NCBI RefSeq assembly: GCF_028765345.1
Contig: NZ_JARAJZ010000004.1
Location: 124,001 to 188,000, forward strand
Length of the DNA stretch: 64,000 nt
Direction: 5' to 3'
Source: Sporolactobacillus sp. CQH2019
GTDB taxonomy: Bacteria; Bacillota; Bacilli; Bacillales; Sporolactobacillaceae
Of this stretch, positions 26,973-35,740 are shown piece after piece. The notes under the pieces are model-generated. The model was not told the DNA's origin, made no database searches, and was given only the letters and a program-made list of their open reading frames with translations. Position 1 is the first letter of the stretch. Every line of letters starts with the position of its first letter. Position numbers and translations under genes: made by a program.

Positions 26973-27906
26973 GGCCTTTCCCTCCAGTCACTTCCAGGAA
27001 TCTGTCTTCCAGTGATTTGGTTACCGAAACGACGCCGTAGATCTTCACCTTGGACATGACCAGCGTATCGATGACAACCGGAATCTTTTCGCGATGGATT
27101 GCCAGCTCAATCGCCTGAGCCTCGACCGCATCTGCTTCGATCGCCAGTTTTTCTTTAATCACCTGAGCAGCCAGGGTACCATCGTCAACAGTCAGGCGGA
27201 CTTTTTCCCCGCCTTCCTGAACGAATGCATGGACCGTTTCCACGCCGAGCAGCTTGCCTTCCTGGATAATGCCGATTCGGTCGCACATCAGCTGCATCTC
27301 CGAAAGCAGGTGGCTGGAGACGATCACCGCGACGTCTTCTTTGCGCGTCAGGTCGTGCAGATAATTGCGCAGATCGCGGATGCCCTGCGGGTCGAGTCCG
27401 TTGGTCGGTTCATCGAGAATCAGAACGGACGGACGGTGAAGCAGGGCCTGAGCCAGGCCGAGCCTCTGCCGCATCCCCAGCGAGTAGCGTTTGACTTTTT
27501 CGTTAATCCGCTCTTTCAGGCCGACCAGACCGACGACTTCGTCGATCCGTTTCCGGTCGATCCCCGGGATCATCCGCGCATAATGGATAAGGTTCTGATA
27601 GCCGGTCAAGAATTTGTACATCTCCGGATTCTCAACGATCGCTCCGACCTGGCGCATCGCCTGTTTAAATTCGCCTCTTACACTGTGCCCCTGGATGAAA
27701 ATATTGCCTTTCGTCATCCGCATCAGACCGACGACCATTCGGATCGTTGTCGTTTTCCCTGCACCGTTCGGGCCGAGAAAGCCAAAAACCTCGCCGCCGT
27801 AGATTTCAAAGCTCAGATCATCAATCACCGTCCTGCTGCCGAATTTCTTGGTCACGTGTTCCAATTTGACCGCAGGTTTCTTCCCGGTTTCGGCCTTATT
27901 GTTCAT
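26965..27906 (-). CDS. ABC transporter ATP-binding protein (BcrA-like)
   Basis: A 313-residue ATPase: Walker A GPNGAGKTT, Q-loop VGAIVENPEMY, signature YSLGMRQRLGLAQAL, Walker B VLILDEPTNGLDP, H-loop SSHLL. The C-terminal 90 residues form an additional regulatory domain seen in antibiotic-type exporters. It pairs with the permease encoded next (26016-26972), and its start overlaps the upstream ATPase gene by 11 bases. Confidence 0.9.
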   Translation of the reverse strand: MNNKAETGKKPAVKLEHVTKKFGSRTVIDDLSFEIYGGEVFGFLGPNGAGKTTTIRMVVGLMRMTKGNIFIQGHSVRGEFKQAMRQVGAIVENPEMYKFLTGYQNLIHYARMIPGIDRKRIDEVVGLVGLKERINEKVKRYSLGMRQRLGLAQALLHRPSVLILDEPTNGLDPQGIRDLRNYLHDLTRKEDVAVIVSSHLLSEMQLMCDRIGIIQEGKLLGVETVHAFVQEGGEKVRLTVDDGTLAAQVIKEKLAIEADAVEAQAIELAIHREKIPVVIDTLVMSKVKIYGVVSVTKSLEDRFLEVTGGKGLV

Positions 27907-28588
27907 ACTCTTTCACCATCCAATCGACTAAACTGAGATTTTCCTTGCTGCGAATTTCTTCGACACTTTTCATATCAAGAATTTCGCCATTTCTGATCAG
28001 GATGACCGTGTCCAGCAGCGGTTCGACTTCATGAAGCTCATGCGTCGTCAGCACAACCGTCTGTTTTTCAAGATCGACGAACGAAATCAGCCCTTTGATG
28101 ATCGAGCGGCGAACCATCGGATCAAGCCCCGACAGCGGTTCGTCCATGAGGATGAACGGCGCGTCTCTGGACAGTGTGACGACAATCTTCAGCCGGCCGC
28201 GATTGCCCTTTGATAAGTGCCTGACTTTCTGGTCACGGTCCAGCTTCATGAAGTCGATCATCTTCTCCGCCTTTGCCCGATTGAAATCACTGAACGTCTG
28301 CTCGTAAAAATCGAGCGTCTGTTTTACCGTGAAAAAAGTATAGTAGGCGTCCAGTTCCGACAAAAAAGCGACTTTCGTACAGATCTTCCTGCTTGCCATG
28401 ACGCCGTCGACAAGCACCGTTCCCTTTGTCGGACGGATGAGGCCGGAGATCAATTTGAGCGTCGTCGACTTCCCGCTTCCGTTCGAGCCGATCAGGCCGA
28501 CAATATGTCCCGGTTCAATCTGCAGGCTGACGTCCCTCAGCGCCCTTTTTGTCAGATAGCGTTTCGATACATGCTCCAGCTGGATCAT
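27896..28588 (-). CDS. ABC transporter ATP-binding protein (YtrB-like)
   Basis: A 230-residue ATPase: Walker A GSNGSGKST, a signature region LSKGNRGRLKI, Walker B FILMDEPLSGLDP and TTHELHEVE. It resembles the ATPases that follow YtrA-type GntR regulators. Its start overlaps the GntR gene in an ATGA arrangement. Its partner is probably the first permease of the operon (29011-29772), whose sequence parallels the permease of the second system at 58600. Confidence 0.85.
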   Translation of the reverse strand: MIQLEHVSKRYLTKRALRDVSLQIEPGHIVGLIGSNGSGKSTTLKLISGLIRPTKGTVLVDGVMASRKICTKVAFLSELDAYYTFFTVKQTLDFYEQTFSDFNRAKAEKMIDFMKLDRDQKVRHLSKGNRGRLKIVVTLSRDAPFILMDEPLSGLDPMVRRSIIKGLISFVDLEKQTVVLTTHELHEVEPLLDTVILIRNGEILDMKSVEEIRSKENLSLVDWMVKEYEQ

Positions 28589-28971
28589 TGCCTTCCCTCC
28601 CCTGTACTATTTTCGTCAAAGTAGTGCTTCAGCCCTTCCAGCATTTCGGCCTCCGAATAACCCATTTCGTTCATTTCGCAAACGAAGGCGGAGATATGCC
28701 GTTTCTTCAGCTCATTGCGCATCCGGCCAAGTGCCTCCTGATTTTCCGTCACATAGGTCCCCTGCCCTCTGCGCTTCTCCACAATACCCTCCTCCTCCAG
28801 CTCGCGATAGGTTCTTTGTACCGTATTCGGATTCACACCCGAAGCAATCGCCAGATCCCGCACGGACGGCAGCCGCTCGCCGACGCCGATTTCTCCGCGG
28901 ATGATTCTGTTCTTGATGCGCTCGCCAAGCTGGAGATAGATCGGTACAGAGGGGTTAAACGTTTCTGCCAT
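28585..28971 (-). CDS. GntR-family regulator, YtrA type
   Basis: A 128-residue protein: winged-helix GntR domain (PIYLQLGERIKNRIIRGEIG, LPSVRDLAIASGVNPNTVQR, RGQGTYVT) with only a short helical C-terminal part, which defines the YtrA subfamily linked to ABC transporters. It is the second gene of the operon and probably represses it through the inverted repeat at 29812-29832. A paralogue is at 57488. Confidence 0.9.
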   Translation of the reverse strand: MAETFNPSVPIYLQLGERIKNRIIRGEIGVGERLPSVRDLAIASGVNPNTVQRTYRELEEEGIVEKRRGQGTYVTENQEALGRMRNELKKRHISAFVCEMNEMGYSEAEMLEGLKHYFDENSTGEGRQ

Positions 28972-29010
28972 CTTCCATACCCTCTTTCGTACGATTTCCG
29001 GTACAGATTT

Positions 29011-29772
29011 TTAAAACATTTCCAGTCTGTGATCCATCAGCCAGGCCGATAAAGCAAAGAAAAGCGCCATGACGAAAAGATCCAACACGTAACTGCCGAG
29101 ATATACCGGATCCGAATAAACATGCACGCCGGATGAGATCCAATAATCAACAAACCCTGTCGGCAATTTCCCCCATTCTGTGATGGCTGCAAAAATTCCA
29201 TATTGCGTAAGTTTAACTAACAGAAAGACAGCGGCTCCCATGCCCGCAATCATGATCGCCCACGCCGCACGGCCCATTCTCGATCTTAGGCAGAGAAAAA
29301 CCAGCCATAGAAAGATAAAAACAATCCCTATGTAAATCGCAATCCAGTAAATATAAGCAATAACCAGGATGCCGGTCCGATAGATATGCATCCCATGGGA
29401 CAACGGGATTGGACCTGACATCAGATACCCGATCCATGTATAGATTCCAATCACAAGGAGCGAAAACGTCATGTAGATGATGCCGCTGACGAGTTTTGCG
29501 GCCAGCAGCGACCAACCGGGCAGCGGATTGTGCAGCCACAAATGAAAAGTCTTTTTTTCCATAGAGACATTGACAACCATGTAACCAAATAGATAAAGAA
29601 AATGAAACCCGATTAAAATCAGGCCGGTTACAGCCATCGCTGTACGGCTGCCGCTTCGATAGGCCAGATAAATGCCAAGAGCCATCACGGCAGCCTGAGA
29701 TATGAGGAAAATCAAAAAGCCAGGGCCTCCAAGCCGCATCTCCTTTTTTAATAAGGCCGTCCAAGCCGCCAT
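29011..29772 (-). CDS. ABC transporter membrane subunit, YtrC/D-like
   Basis: Predicted six-helix membrane protein of 253 residues. The cytoplasmic loop SMEKKTFHLWLHNPLPGWSL followed by LAAKLVSG matches the same place in the permease at 58600 (GETVGWWLTLPYSRQTLILAKFIAG), so the two are paralogues. ATG 29772 follows GGGGGG; TTG 29778 is the alternative. It is the first gene of the operon. Confidence 0.7.
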   Translation of the reverse strand: MAAWTALLKKEMRLGGPGFLIFLISQAAVMALGIYLAYRSGSRTAMAVTGLILIGFHFLYLFGYMVVNVSMEKKTFHLWLHNPLPGWSLLAAKLVSGIIYMTFSLLVIGIYTWIGYLMSGPIPLSHGMHIYRTGILVIAYIYWIAIYIGIVFIFLWLVFLCLRSRMGRAAWAIMIAGMGAAVFLLVKLTQYGIFAAITEWGKLPTGFVDYWISSGVHVYSDPVYLGSYVLDLFVMALFFALSAWLMDHRLEMF

Positions 29773-29811
29773 CGTCAACCCCCCAGTTACTGATTTATCT
29801 TTGTTTTACTG

Positions 29812-29832
29812 TGCTAGTTAAATAGTACACTA
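29812..29832 (-). promoter_or_regulatory. probable operator of the five-gene ABC operon
   Basis: On the minus strand GTGTACTA-TTTAA-CTAGCACA is an imperfect inverted repeat about 40 bases before the first gene. Its left half GTGTACTA matches the half-site GTGTATTA of the perfect palindrome before the paralogous GntR gene at 57423. Confidence 0.55.
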
Positions 29833-30092
29833 GGCGGAAAATCATGTCAATTCAAAAATAGAAAATTTAAGACATAAAACAAAAACCGGGCATCCGCTCG
29901 GCTCATGTATCCGGCCGGACGGGAGCGTGAATCCGTCATTCGTTCATTAGAGCAGGTATAGGCATAGCGAGCGGCAATAGATTTCTTAAACGGGATCATG
30001 CGCAGATGGTGTTAAAATCCGAAAACGGCCGCAATCCGCTGCGTATGCCGACATCCTGACGAAAATCGTCCGTATAGGCTGGAGAATCTATA

Positions 30093-30224
30093 CTCTTATC
30101 CAATAACCGCCGCTCTATCGTCAGTAAACTGCCCACTATCAACAGTTACAGTCAAAGAATCATCGGTTAAGCGCTGAATATTAACAGTAATGGCCAAAGG
30201 ATCAATAAGCGTGAATGATCAGAA
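30093..30224 (+). repeat. degenerate 21-bp-period array E
   Basis: Six consecutive segments of 21 bases end in ATCG, ATCA, ATCA, ATTA, ATCA and share ACAGTWA or TCRGTWA starts. They are much diverged. No clear tail follows. The rest of 29833-30531 holds nothing recognisable. Confidence 0.5.
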
Positions 30225-30531
30225 CTGAGAAAAAATATTTAACAGGCACCGGCTCCTTTCAACAGCAGCGGACGGGCATGGGCCGTACATGGAACGCCAT
30301 CCGCCGGCCTGGATGAGTCCCCGCAGATTTTTGGGGCCGGCTGACGGCACAATTTATAAGAAAGGTTATTACAAGCAAAAATTTTTACATAATGTTAAAA
30401 CAACTACTATCACTCCGGAGGCCGCTGCTTCCCCGTGTGTCAATGCCCGGCATGGCCTTTATAGACGATAAAAGTAATTTGTAAAGCGGCCAAAAATCAT
30501 CATTATTTGATAATATGACAATAAAAATATA

Positions 30532-30565
30532 TTGTAACCAGTATAACATGTTATACTGGTTACAA
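30532..30565. promoter_or_regulatory. 34-bp perfect palindrome, candidate operator
   Basis: The half-site TTGTAACCAGTATAACA (30532-30548) is followed immediately by its exact reverse complement, with no spacer. It ends 19 bases before the ATG of the ChrB-like gene and overlaps any likely promoter. A binding site for a dimeric or tetrameric regulator is the simplest reading. Confidence 0.8.
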
Positions 30566-30584
30566 AAGCATTTGAGGTCCTATC

Positions 30585-31112
30585 ATGAATTGGATAACGA
30601 TTATCTATCAGATTCCAAGAGAAATGCATAAGAACAGGATGGCTGTTTGGAGAAAGCTCAAGTCGATTGCCGCGCTCAATGTTTTGCAATCGATTTGGAT
30701 ACTTCCGGAATCCGAAGCTGCAAAATCAGAACTAAAAGCCCTTGAAAAACAGATCAGCGAGAACGGCGGCAAATCCATCTATTGTGTCACGGTGATCGAA
30801 GACGAGGCCCAAAATCAAAAAATAATCGACGGTTTCAACAGTGAACGGAAACAGGATTTTAAAGAATTCTTTGATAAATGTGATGATTTCGGGCATGAAA
30901 TAAAACGCGAAACGGAAAGAGAAAACTTTACCTATGCAGAAGTCGAAGAGAACGAGCACGAAATTAAAAAACTGCACATCTGGCTGAACAAGATCATCCG
31001 AAAAGACTATTTCGATTGCTCCTTCAAATCCGAAGCAGCTGAGAGACTGAAGAAGTCCGAAGATTTGTTGAGCCGGTTCAGTGACGAGGTATACAACAGA
31101 AATGATGAATAA
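30585..31112 (+). CDS. ChrB N-terminal-domain-like protein
   Basis: A 175-residue protein whose first 90 residues match the ChrB N-terminal domain: WITIIYQIPREMHKNRMAVW, RKLKSIAALNVLQSIWILP, then SELKALEKQI. ChrB of chromate operons acts as a metal-responsive regulator. The C-terminal half is charged and helical and lacks the usual ChrB C-terminal domain. It starts the operon and sits beside the 34-bp palindrome, so self-regulation is plausible. The link to chromate is not supported, as no chrA is present. Confidence 0.7.
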   Translation: MNWITIIYQIPREMHKNRMAVWRKLKSIAALNVLQSIWILPESEAAKSELKALEKQISENGGKSIYCVTVIEDEAQNQKIIDGFNSERKQDFKEFFDKCDDFGHEIKRETERENFTYAEVEENEHEIKKLHIWLNKIIRKDYFDCSFKSEAAERLKKSEDLLSRFSDEVYNRNDE

Positions 31113-31506
31113 TCTGATAAGCAGGATCCGGCTATGGGCCAGACAAATGAAGATGAACATTTCTGCGTTGTGGCTGGCGTATCAGGACAAGCGAACACCG
31201 GGTTACGCAAAAATCTTACCCATTATCATCGTGGGATATGCCTTCAGCCCGATTGACCTGATTCCCGATTTCATACCCGTTCTGGGATTTGTCGACGATG
31301 CAATTGTTCTTCCCGCCCTTATTTGGCTTGCTATCCGGCTGATTCCATCTGAGATTATGGAAGATTGCCGTGAAAGGGCCCAAAAACTTGAAACGGACAA
31401 AGAGCCGAAAAATTATGTTGTTTCCGCCGTAATCGTCCTGTTCTGGCTTGCAATTCTGAGCGCTGCAGCTGTGGCAATCATTAAGTTATTACACAGAGAG
31501 TCGTGA
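31102..31506 (+). CDS. YkvA-family (DUF1232) membrane protein
   Basis: A 134-residue protein with the DUF1232 signature YAFSPIDLIPDFIPVLGFVDDAIVLPALIWLA (a re-entrant hydrophobic segment with conserved Asp residues; shown as a region, about residues 45-78) and one C-terminal transmembrane helix. Its start overlaps the end of the ChrB-like gene by 11 bases. ATG 31102 or the next codon may be used. Function of the family is unknown. Confidence 0.75.
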   Translation: MMNNLISRIRLWARQMKMNISALWLAYQDKRTPGYAKILPIIIVGYAFSPIDLIPDFIPVLGFVDDAIVLPALIWLAIRLIPSEIMEDCRERAQKLETDKEPKNYVVSAVIVLFWLAILSAAAVAIIKLLHRES

Positions 31507-31511
31507 TTTGA

Positions 31512-32708
31512 ATGATGAACAATATGAAAAAAGCCGCTTATTCTTTTATCATTCTGCTGGGAATTGTAAGCCTTCTGTCTGACATGGCCTACGAAGGTGC
31601 AAGAAGTATCATCGGTCCTTACCTCGGACTCCTTGGTGCGACCGCCGCAACGGTCGGTTTTGTCTCAGGGCTGGGTGAATTTATCGGATACGCTCTTCGG
31701 CTGGTTACCGGATTTATCAGCGACAGAACGAAAAAGTATTGGACGATGACAATCGTTGGCTACGCAATGAATATTATAGCCATCCCGTTACTCGCAATCG
31801 TTCCCGCAAACGGCTGGATTTACGCCTGTGGACTGATTATTCTCGAACGGCTCGGCAAGGCGATCCGAACACCCTCCAAAAGCACGCTGGTTTCCTTTGC
31901 CGCAAGTGAAGTAGGCGCGGGAAAGGGATTCGCCATTCAGGAAGCACTTGATCAACTCGGTGCATTTATAAGCCCGGTCATTCTTTTTGTTATCCTGACG
32001 TTGAAAGGTTCGTCCGGTACAAAAAATGCATACGCCGTTTGCTTTTTGGTGCTTGGCATCGCCGCCATACTCTCTGTTATTATGTTACTGATATCAAAAA
32101 AAATCTATCCGACACCGGATGCATTTGATAGAACCAAAGAAGCCGAAGGAAAGATTCATTTTAAACACTCATTCTGGTTTTACATGGTGTCTATTAGTTT
32201 GATTGCCGCCGGATTTGCCGATTTCTCGCTGATATCTTATCATCTGGTGCATCAGAATCTTTTCGCAGACAATATGATTCCTGCTCTTTATGCCGTTGCA
32301 ATGGGAATCGACGCTTTGTCCGCCCTGTTTTTCGGATGGCTCTACGATAAAAAAGGATTGCTTTCGCTCATCATAGCAACAGCTATCTCGGCATTCTTTG
32401 CACCATTTGTATTCCTCACCGGAAACACGGCGCTCATTATCGTTGGAATCATCTTTTGGGGAATCGGAATGGGCGCGCAGGAATCCATCATGCAATCGAC
32501 CGTCACAGGCCTTGTCGCCAAAAATCACCGTGCAACCGGCTTTGGCATATTTAATACCGCATTCGGGCTGTTCTGGTTTATGGGCAGTTTTATCATGGGT
32601 ACCATCTACAGTATTTCATTGCCGGCTTTGGCTGGAATATCGGTGCTTCTGCAGCTTGGCGCTATTCCGGTTCTGTTTATAGTCCGCAATCATGTGACGG
32701 GAAAATAA
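31512..32708 (+). CDS. MFS transporter
   Basis: A 398-residue major facilitator with twelve hydrophobic segments. The N-terminal half has LLSDMAYEGARSIIGPYLG and the loop motif GFISDRTKKYW; RLGKAIRTPSKSTLVSFAA lies between helices 4 and 5. The DMAYEGAR region is shared with a subgroup that commonly lies beside ChrB-like genes. It begins five bases after the YkvA-like gene and ends the operon. The substrate is unknown; efflux of a toxic anion or compound would fit. Confidence 0.8.
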   Translation: MMNNMKKAAYSFIILLGIVSLLSDMAYEGARSIIGPYLGLLGATAATVGFVSGLGEFIGYALRLVTGFISDRTKKYWTMTIVGYAMNIIAIPLLAIVPANGWIYACGLIILERLGKAIRTPSKSTLVSFAASEVGAGKGFAIQEALDQLGAFISPVILFVILTLKGSSGTKNAYAVCFLVLGIAAILSVIMLLISKKIYPTPDAFDRTKEAEGKIHFKHSFWFYMVSISLIAAGFADFSLISYHLVHQNLFADNMIPALYAVAMGIDALSALFFGWLYDKKGLLSLIIATAISAFFAPFVFLTGNTALIIVGIIFWGIGMGAQESIMQSTVTGLVAKNHRATGFGIFNTAFGLFWFMGSFIMGTIYSISLPALAGISVLLQLGAIPVLFIVRNHVTGK

Positions 32709-32830
32709 AACGCTAATGGCTAAAATAATATACTGACAAAATCGTCAACAATTGCTGGCTTTTTTTGTGTTCTATTTCGACTAAATACGATAGGTTCAAA
32801 TAAATTTGAAAGATAAAAATTATGTGGGAA

Positions 32831-32854
32831 AGGGGAGCGGGCAAGCTCCCTTTT
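32831..32854 (+). terminator. terminator of the ChrB-like/YkvA/MFS operon
   Basis: GGGAGC (32833-32838) pairs with GCTCCC (32845-32850), followed by TTTT. It lies 125 bases after the MFS stop codon. Confidence 0.65.
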
Positions 32855-33067
32855 CACAAAGCAGCATTCATATTTTAGACATGATTTCGTCATGGGCAAT
32901 CAAGTTTTTGATGGATTATTTTATCTGCGGCAATCGTTTTCGTTACGTTCATTCCTTACGGAAACATTTCACGGTGAAAGAAAACGCCGATAAGAAATTG
33001 ATCCAATCTTAAGGACCGGGCGGATGCAGTCCCCCGGCCGCGTTTCACTGTCCCGTCCTTTGTATGC

Positions 33068-33073
33068 TATAAT
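33068..33073 (+). promoter_or_regulatory. extended -10 promoter element
   Basis: TGCTATAAT at 33065-33073, about 42 bases before the next start codon; no good -35 was seen. Confidence 0.5.
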
Positions 33074-33115
33074 AAACCGAAGAAAAATTGGAGTAAACGG
33101 AGTGGAACAATCTCG

Positions 33116-33607
33116 ATGCTTGATTACCAGCAAAAACTGTCAATTATTGAATCATTTCCCGAACTTAAGAAAAAAGAAGTCTCGCTCGGAAGGATTAATT
33201 TCCAATATGCGGATAGCGTCGCAGATAAAAAGAACGTCATTTATCATCTGCATCCCAATGGCAACGGCTACGGCTACGCTAAGGATATCGACGGATACGA
33301 ACCCGATGCAAAGGGCATGGTCAACATCCGGGATTTCTCGGAGGAAGAATTGCGCGGGATCATTAAAAAGGCGATTCATGCCCTGTCCGCAGAAGGCGCC
33401 TATGAGGCCGCAACCGCCGGAGGAGTCGATCATGAAATCTGGATAAACCGCAGCGGCCAGAGTCTGGAGGTGATTTACGAAAACGATCTTTGGAATGTCT
33501 ATGCCGGAGAACTGCTGGACGGCACCTTCCGGACATATCTCGAGGCACGGGAATACTTGATCGAAGAAGGCTTCCGTCCGGAAAAGACTAAAAAGGGCCG
33601 TTCCTGA
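33116..33607 (+). CDS. conserved hypothetical protein
   Basis: A 163-residue soluble, acidic protein that I do not recognise. An N-terminal region (MLDYQQKLSIIESFPELKKK) precedes a conserved-looking core with YHLHPNGNGYGYAKDIDGY and a C-terminal alpha/beta part ending YLEAREYLIEEGF. It has an extended -10 promoter of its own and is followed by an intrinsic terminator, so it is probably monocistronic. No signal peptide or membrane segment is seen. Confidence 0.65.
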   Translation: MLDYQQKLSIIESFPELKKKEVSLGRINFQYADSVADKKNVIYHLHPNGNGYGYAKDIDGYEPDAKGMVNIRDFSEEELRGIIKKAIHALSAEGAYEAATAGGVDHEIWINRSGQSLEVIYENDLWNVYAGELLDGTFRTYLEAREYLIEEGFRPEKTKKGRS

Positions 33608-33772
33608 ACCCGGCCGGACAGTCATTTTAAGAAAAGACAATCGGCTGCCGACATCGGTGACTATTTTTCAACAAAAAATCTGCGGTCGTTTAGCCGCACA
33701 CAACATATGAGCCGGCCGGCAGATAGAGTGGATAAATTCGAGAACAGTTAAGCCCGGCTCATTGAACAGGAA

Positions 33773-33818
33773 GCGAAGGAACTTTTCCAGCCGGTTCAGA
33801 GGAAAAGTTCCTTTTTTC
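33773..33818 (+). terminator. intrinsic terminator
   Basis: AAGGAACTTTTCC pairs with GGAAAAGTTCCTT around a 12-14-base loop, followed by TTTT. Confidence 0.85.
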
Positions 33819-33944
33819 TGCGCCGCGATTCAATCAAAATTCGGCGAATTTTCCCATTTAATGTTAAAACGGCACAATAGCTCCCCAATGTCACGCTATC
33901 TGCTTTAACAAATTATCGAAGACTGTTTTATCGAAATTTGAGTA

Positions 33945-34139
33945 TCACATCCGGTTGATCTCATTTCGGAGTATTCGTTTGATTTTGTTACTCATGGTCT
34001 CCCTGCCGGCGGTGCTAATGTGGACTCGCACCCGGTAAACGGCCTTGCCGATTTTCTTCACAAACGGGGCATTTTCTTCTTTTACGATAGGCGGGACAGC
34101 AGCAGATGTAGTGGAGTTGTCGATGGCTTTTTTGTTCAT
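33945..34139 (-). CDS. TnpW-like transposon-encoded small protein (orphan)
   Basis: A 64-residue frame starting MNKKAIDNSTTSAAVPPIVK and continuing KIGKAVYRVRVHISTAGRET, then MSNKIKRILRNEI. This matches the TnpW family of small proteins carried by Tn4451-type elements with large serine recombinases. No recombinase or element ends are visible nearby, so it is a leftover. The start at 34139 fits the family better than the upstream frame from 34217. Confidence 0.55.
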   Translation of the reverse strand: MNKKAIDNSTTSAAVPPIVKEENAPFVKKIGKAVYRVRVHISTAGRETMSNKIKRILRNEINRM

Positions 34140-34762
34140 AGGCACCCCGGCACTAATCATCAAATGGGAATTTACTGGCCTTAAAGGGGCACTTTCCGGG
34201 CCTTGAAAAACAAACACACAGGCCCCCTGTCGGCGCGTGACTGGAAGCCTTGATTTATCAGGTTTTTCCCAGCCCTAAATACGCAGAAATCACGTATCGT
34301 TTCCGTTGTCTCGCGGCGCTCCACACGGCAGCGCCCCCGTCCGGCAACAGTCCTCGCTCGGTTGGAGCTGAGGAGGAACAGCGCCTCGCATAGGACCAGC
34401 GTTTTTCACTCCCTCAGTAGAGTAGGGCGCTTTCCAGTCTCTTATCCAGCGGGAGAACGGCCGCTTGGAACCCTCGACACAGTGGGGAGTAGAAAATACT
34501 CTGAACGCAGATCCATTTCTCTCCATCGTCTAGTGCGATGCAATTTCCGTTATCATAGTTGCAGCACTCGTGCACCAACTACTGCGCCCATCGGTATCGG
34601 CGTAGTCCATGATAGGACTAGGTTCAGGTTCATTAACCATAGAAATTAAGATGCCACTTAGAGCATATAACACCAAAAACGGTAAAATTTTTTCACAGAC
34701 AGGCGCTTACCTGAAGAGGATACAAATTATTCCCGGTCATCGGACCGTTCACCCGAATCAGC
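34140..34762. other. unassigned region, possible mobile-element debris
   Basis: About 620 bases with overlapping frames on both strands (34290-34526 minus, 34362-34649 plus), neither with a ribosome site or a recognisable family. Composition is mixed. Given the adjoining TnpW-like gene, it may be the remains of an integrated element. Confidence 0.4.
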
Positions 34763-34805
34763 AAAAAATTGCGGAGCTGTTCATCAACAGGGACAGCTCC
34801 GCAAT
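34763..34805 (-). terminator. terminator of the lipoprotein gene
   Basis: ATTGCGGAGCTGT pairs with ACAGCTCCGCAAT, and TTTTTT follows on the minus strand, about 60 bases after the stop codon. Confidence 0.85.
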
Positions 34806-34862
34806 AAGGAAACCGGTTCAATCTTGCTTAACCTATTTTAGAATTTAAGCTCTTTATCACTA

Positions 34863-35687
34863 TTATTTTACCGAAACAGCAATCTGTACCAGGCTCATCG
34901 GATCGGCAGCATCCGTGAGCTGGTAGACGGTCCGGCCGTCCTGCCACATGGCCAGGCTTTTCCGGCTGTCCGTATAAACCTGAATCATGCCGTATTGATG
35001 CGGAACAGGCAGCAGATATACATCCAGATAGGCAACGACACTTTTCGCCAGACTGATTGCTTTGACCTGATCGGGCGTCGGAGACAGGGCCATCAGTGTC
35101 CAGCGCCCTTCATTCCAAGAGACGCCGGCCGTACCGGCTCCCGCCGACGTGTAGCCGGTTATCCGGTGGCCGAGATCGGTCGACTGGCCGTCGGAAGCAC
35201 CATAGCGGTGAAAAGAAATCTGCTTCCCGGCTTCTGCGTCGCTTGAATAAACAGTGGCCTTCAGTGTGACCAGAGTCCGGGCCTGCGAAAGCGACGGGTC
35301 ATTCACTTTCAGCGGACGGGCCGTTTGTTTGTAAGTGACCGTATAACCGGAAGAAGTGTGCTGCGCAAGCGCCGAAATATAATAACCCTTCGGAACAGGA
35401 ACCATCTGCGGAAGTTTAAGGCCTGCCGTCGTTTTCAGTGCCGACCGGATTTCCTGCTGAGTCTGTTCAAGCGACCCTTGTTCAACGGACGAGCCGTTCG
35501 ACGAGGCGCTGCTTTCCGTTCGAGCATTCCGGCTGGCAGCCGTGCTGCTGCCCGCTTCCGAGTTTTGTACCTGGCTCTGTCCGGCTGAACTTTTGGCTCC
35601 GCCTGAACTTCCGGCGCTGCCGTTCGCACAGCCGGCAATCAAGAAAACAGCCGATACCGCGGCGATCAGGGCACTCAGTTTCTTCAT
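34863..35687 (-). CDS. lipoprotein of unknown function
   Basis: A 274-residue lipoprotein: signal peptide with the lipobox LIAGC (Cys about residue 20), a Ser/Ala/Gly/Gln-rich low-complexity linker to about residue 75, then a globular domain (LKLPQMVPVPKGYYISALAQ, GYTVTYKQTARPL, VAYLDVYLLPVPHQYGMIQV, SLAMWQDGRTVYQLTDAADP). The domain resembles a group of Bacillales lipoproteins of unknown function. It lies between pta and the terminator, 53 bases after pta, so it may be co-transcribed with pta. Confidence 0.65.
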   Translation of the reverse strand: MKKLSALIAAVSAVFLIAGCANGSAGSSGGAKSSAGQSQVQNSEAGSSTAASRNARTESSASSNGSSVEQGSLEQTQQEIRSALKTTAGLKLPQMVPVPKGYYISALAQHTSSGYTVTYKQTARPLKVNDPSLSQARTLVTLKATVYSSDAEAGKQISFHRYGASDGQSTDLGHRITGYTSAGAGTAGVSWNEGRWTLMALSPTPDQVKAISLAKSVVAYLDVYLLPVPHQYGMIQVYTDSRKSLAMWQDGRTVYQLTDAADPMSLVQIAVSVK

Positions 35688-35740
35688 TGTGCATCCCCTC
35701 CCTGGCTTAAAACGGATGACAGTGACTGGGAAAAAGGCAA

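Noticed and set aside
32806-33012. 68-codon plus frame after the MFS gene
   Set aside because: Spans the intrinsic terminator at 32831-32854 and has no ribosome site.
34290-34649. Overlapping frames on both strands beside the TnpW-like gene
   Set aside because: Neither has a ribosome site or known family; left as unassigned region.
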